DNA of 64,000 nt from Anaerolineaceae bacterium (GTDB lineage Bacteria; Chloroflexota; Anaerolineae; Aggregatilineales; Phototrophicaceae). The notes beneath the pieces were generated by a model. It saw only the letters and a list, made by a program, of their open reading frames with translations. It was not told the DNA's origin and made no database searches. The translations under genes and the position numbers were made by a program. Below, one piece after another: positions 63,496-64,000 of this stretch (position 1 is its first letter; each line of letters begins with the position of its first letter). The DNA is taken from the NCBI GenBank assembly GCA_002702065.1, contig NZXX01000001.1, positions 496,001-560,000 on the forward strand, written 5' to 3'.

Positions 63496-64000
63496 ATGAA
63501 ACTGATCGGACAACTCATCGACAAACTGGGACACAGCTCGGCGGATCAGACGCCGACCAGCCAGACCACACGCAGACTGGTTGAAGAGGGACAATGGGCC
63601 AAACGCGCCGAAGACTATGGCCGTGCCCTGGAGAAATTTAACGAAGCCGAACAACTGGCGGAGTCCAATGGCGACACCGCTGCTCATGCGCTTATCATCC
63701 TGCACCGTGCCGATACGCTGATTGCACAGCAGCGCTGGACCGAAGCGGAAGGAATCCTGCTGCAACTGCGGCGTGATGCCCAGGTAAACAGTCACCGCGC
63801 TCAGCTCAGTTATGCGCTGGTCACTCTCGGAACGCTCGAACAGGGCAGGGCCAACTGGGACGAAGCACGAGCCTACTATGAACAGGCCTTAAAGGTCGCG
63901 CGTGCTGCCGTCAGCCTGGGTGGGGAAGGGCGGGCGATGGCGCATCTGGCAGACACTTACCTGCACGAGCAGAATGCCAGTTATGCGGTACATTTGCTGC
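63496..64000 (+). CDS. TPR-repeat protein, 3' end missing
   Basis: Open from ATG 63496 to the right edge (168 codons seen). After a short start (MKLIGQLIDKLG), tetratricopeptide-like helical pairs of about 34-40 residues follow: AEDYGRALEKFNEAEQLAE, QQRWTEAEGILLQLR, GRANWDEARAYYEQALKVA, and a further one starting near the edge. TPR proteins mediate protein contacts; the partner is unknown. No good ribosome-binding site: AAGG is at 63483-63486. Confidence 0.75.
   Translation, partial: MKLIGQLIDKLGHSSADQTPTSQTTRRLVEEGQWAKRAEDYGRALEKFNEAEQLAESNGDTAAHALIILHRADTLIAQQRWTEAEGILLQLRRDAQVNSHRAQLSYALVTLGTLEQGRANWDEARAYYEQALKVARAAVSLGGEGRAMAHLADTYLHEQNASYAVHLL

Overview
The window is a contiguous piece of bacterial chromosome of roughly 57% GC, dense with genes on both strands. 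It has no rRNA or tRNA gene that I could recognise. The gene content suggests an aerobic or facultative, heterotrophic Chloroflexota lineage (Anaerolineae-like). Pointers are a GAF-rich membrane sensor, several large GT-C (family 39) membrane glycosyltransferases, an acyl-CoA carboxylase with a separate small biotin carrier protein, PRC-barrel proteins, a DUF4058 protein and TIR proteins. This placement is inferred from gene content and was not tested with a phylogeny.

Layout. 1-2.6 kb: the 5' part of a membrane-bound GAF sensor (minus strand, runs off the left edge). 2.7-10.5 kb: mostly plus-strand housekeeping genes, namely PRPP synthetase, a TVP38/DedA-type membrane protein, a luciferase-like oxidoreductase, secA, and a four-gene unit of winged helix, two small membrane proteins and a metallo-beta-lactamase-fold hydrolase. 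10.5-14.8 kb (minus): PRC-barrel protein, membrane protein plus fpg, GT39 glycosyltransferase. 15-21.4 kb: dnaE, pfkA, a YbaK-type deacylase and small genes. 21.4-26.5 kb (minus): aldose-epimerase-like, membrane and SDR genes. 26.7-29.4 kb (plus): CHAD protein, intradiol-dioxygenase-like lipoprotein, VOC dioxygenase-like protein. 29.4-35.9 kb (minus): GT39 protein, a tandem-domain solute-binding lipoprotein/secreted protein and an SGNH hydrolase.

The most unusual block is the minus-strand run 43.8 to 36.0 kb. Ten genes are packed with gaps of at most 30 nt and several ATGA overlaps: an unknown protein, a CYTH protein, a small protein made almost wholly of Ser-x-x triplets, a DUF4058 protein, two tandem TIR-domain paralogues, a small membrane protein, and then carboxyltransferase, biotin carboxylase and biotin carrier subunits of an acyl-CoA (probably propionyl-CoA) carboxylase. 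A methylmalonyl-CoA epimerase gene is divergent from this run, which supports a propionyl-CoA to methylmalonyl-CoA route. The TIR/DUF4058/Ser-x-x group sits inside this metabolic run and is my best candidate for an undescribed system.

43.9-48.8 kb (plus): epimerase, a secreted SH3-like protein, then a csoR-like repressor and copA copper ATPase. A clear double palindromic operator lies over the csoR promoter. 48.8-50.4 kb is AT-rich and looks acquired: an HNH-type protein, a possible transposase remnant, and a hairpin-rich leader before a SulP transporter. 52-55.5 kb (minus): HNH nuclease with small partner, SDR, SGNH hydrolase, thiolase. 55.7-64 kb: uvrA, a ScyD-like beta-propeller protein with a c-type cytochrome, a mandelate-racemase/enolase-superfamily dehydratase, glutamate dehydrogenase, and a TPR protein that runs off the right edge.

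Promoters that I can read often have a strong -10 (TATAAT) and, in several cases, an extended TGn upstream with a poor -35. Start codons below were moved inward where a Shine-Dalgarno or promoter made the longer reading unlikely.
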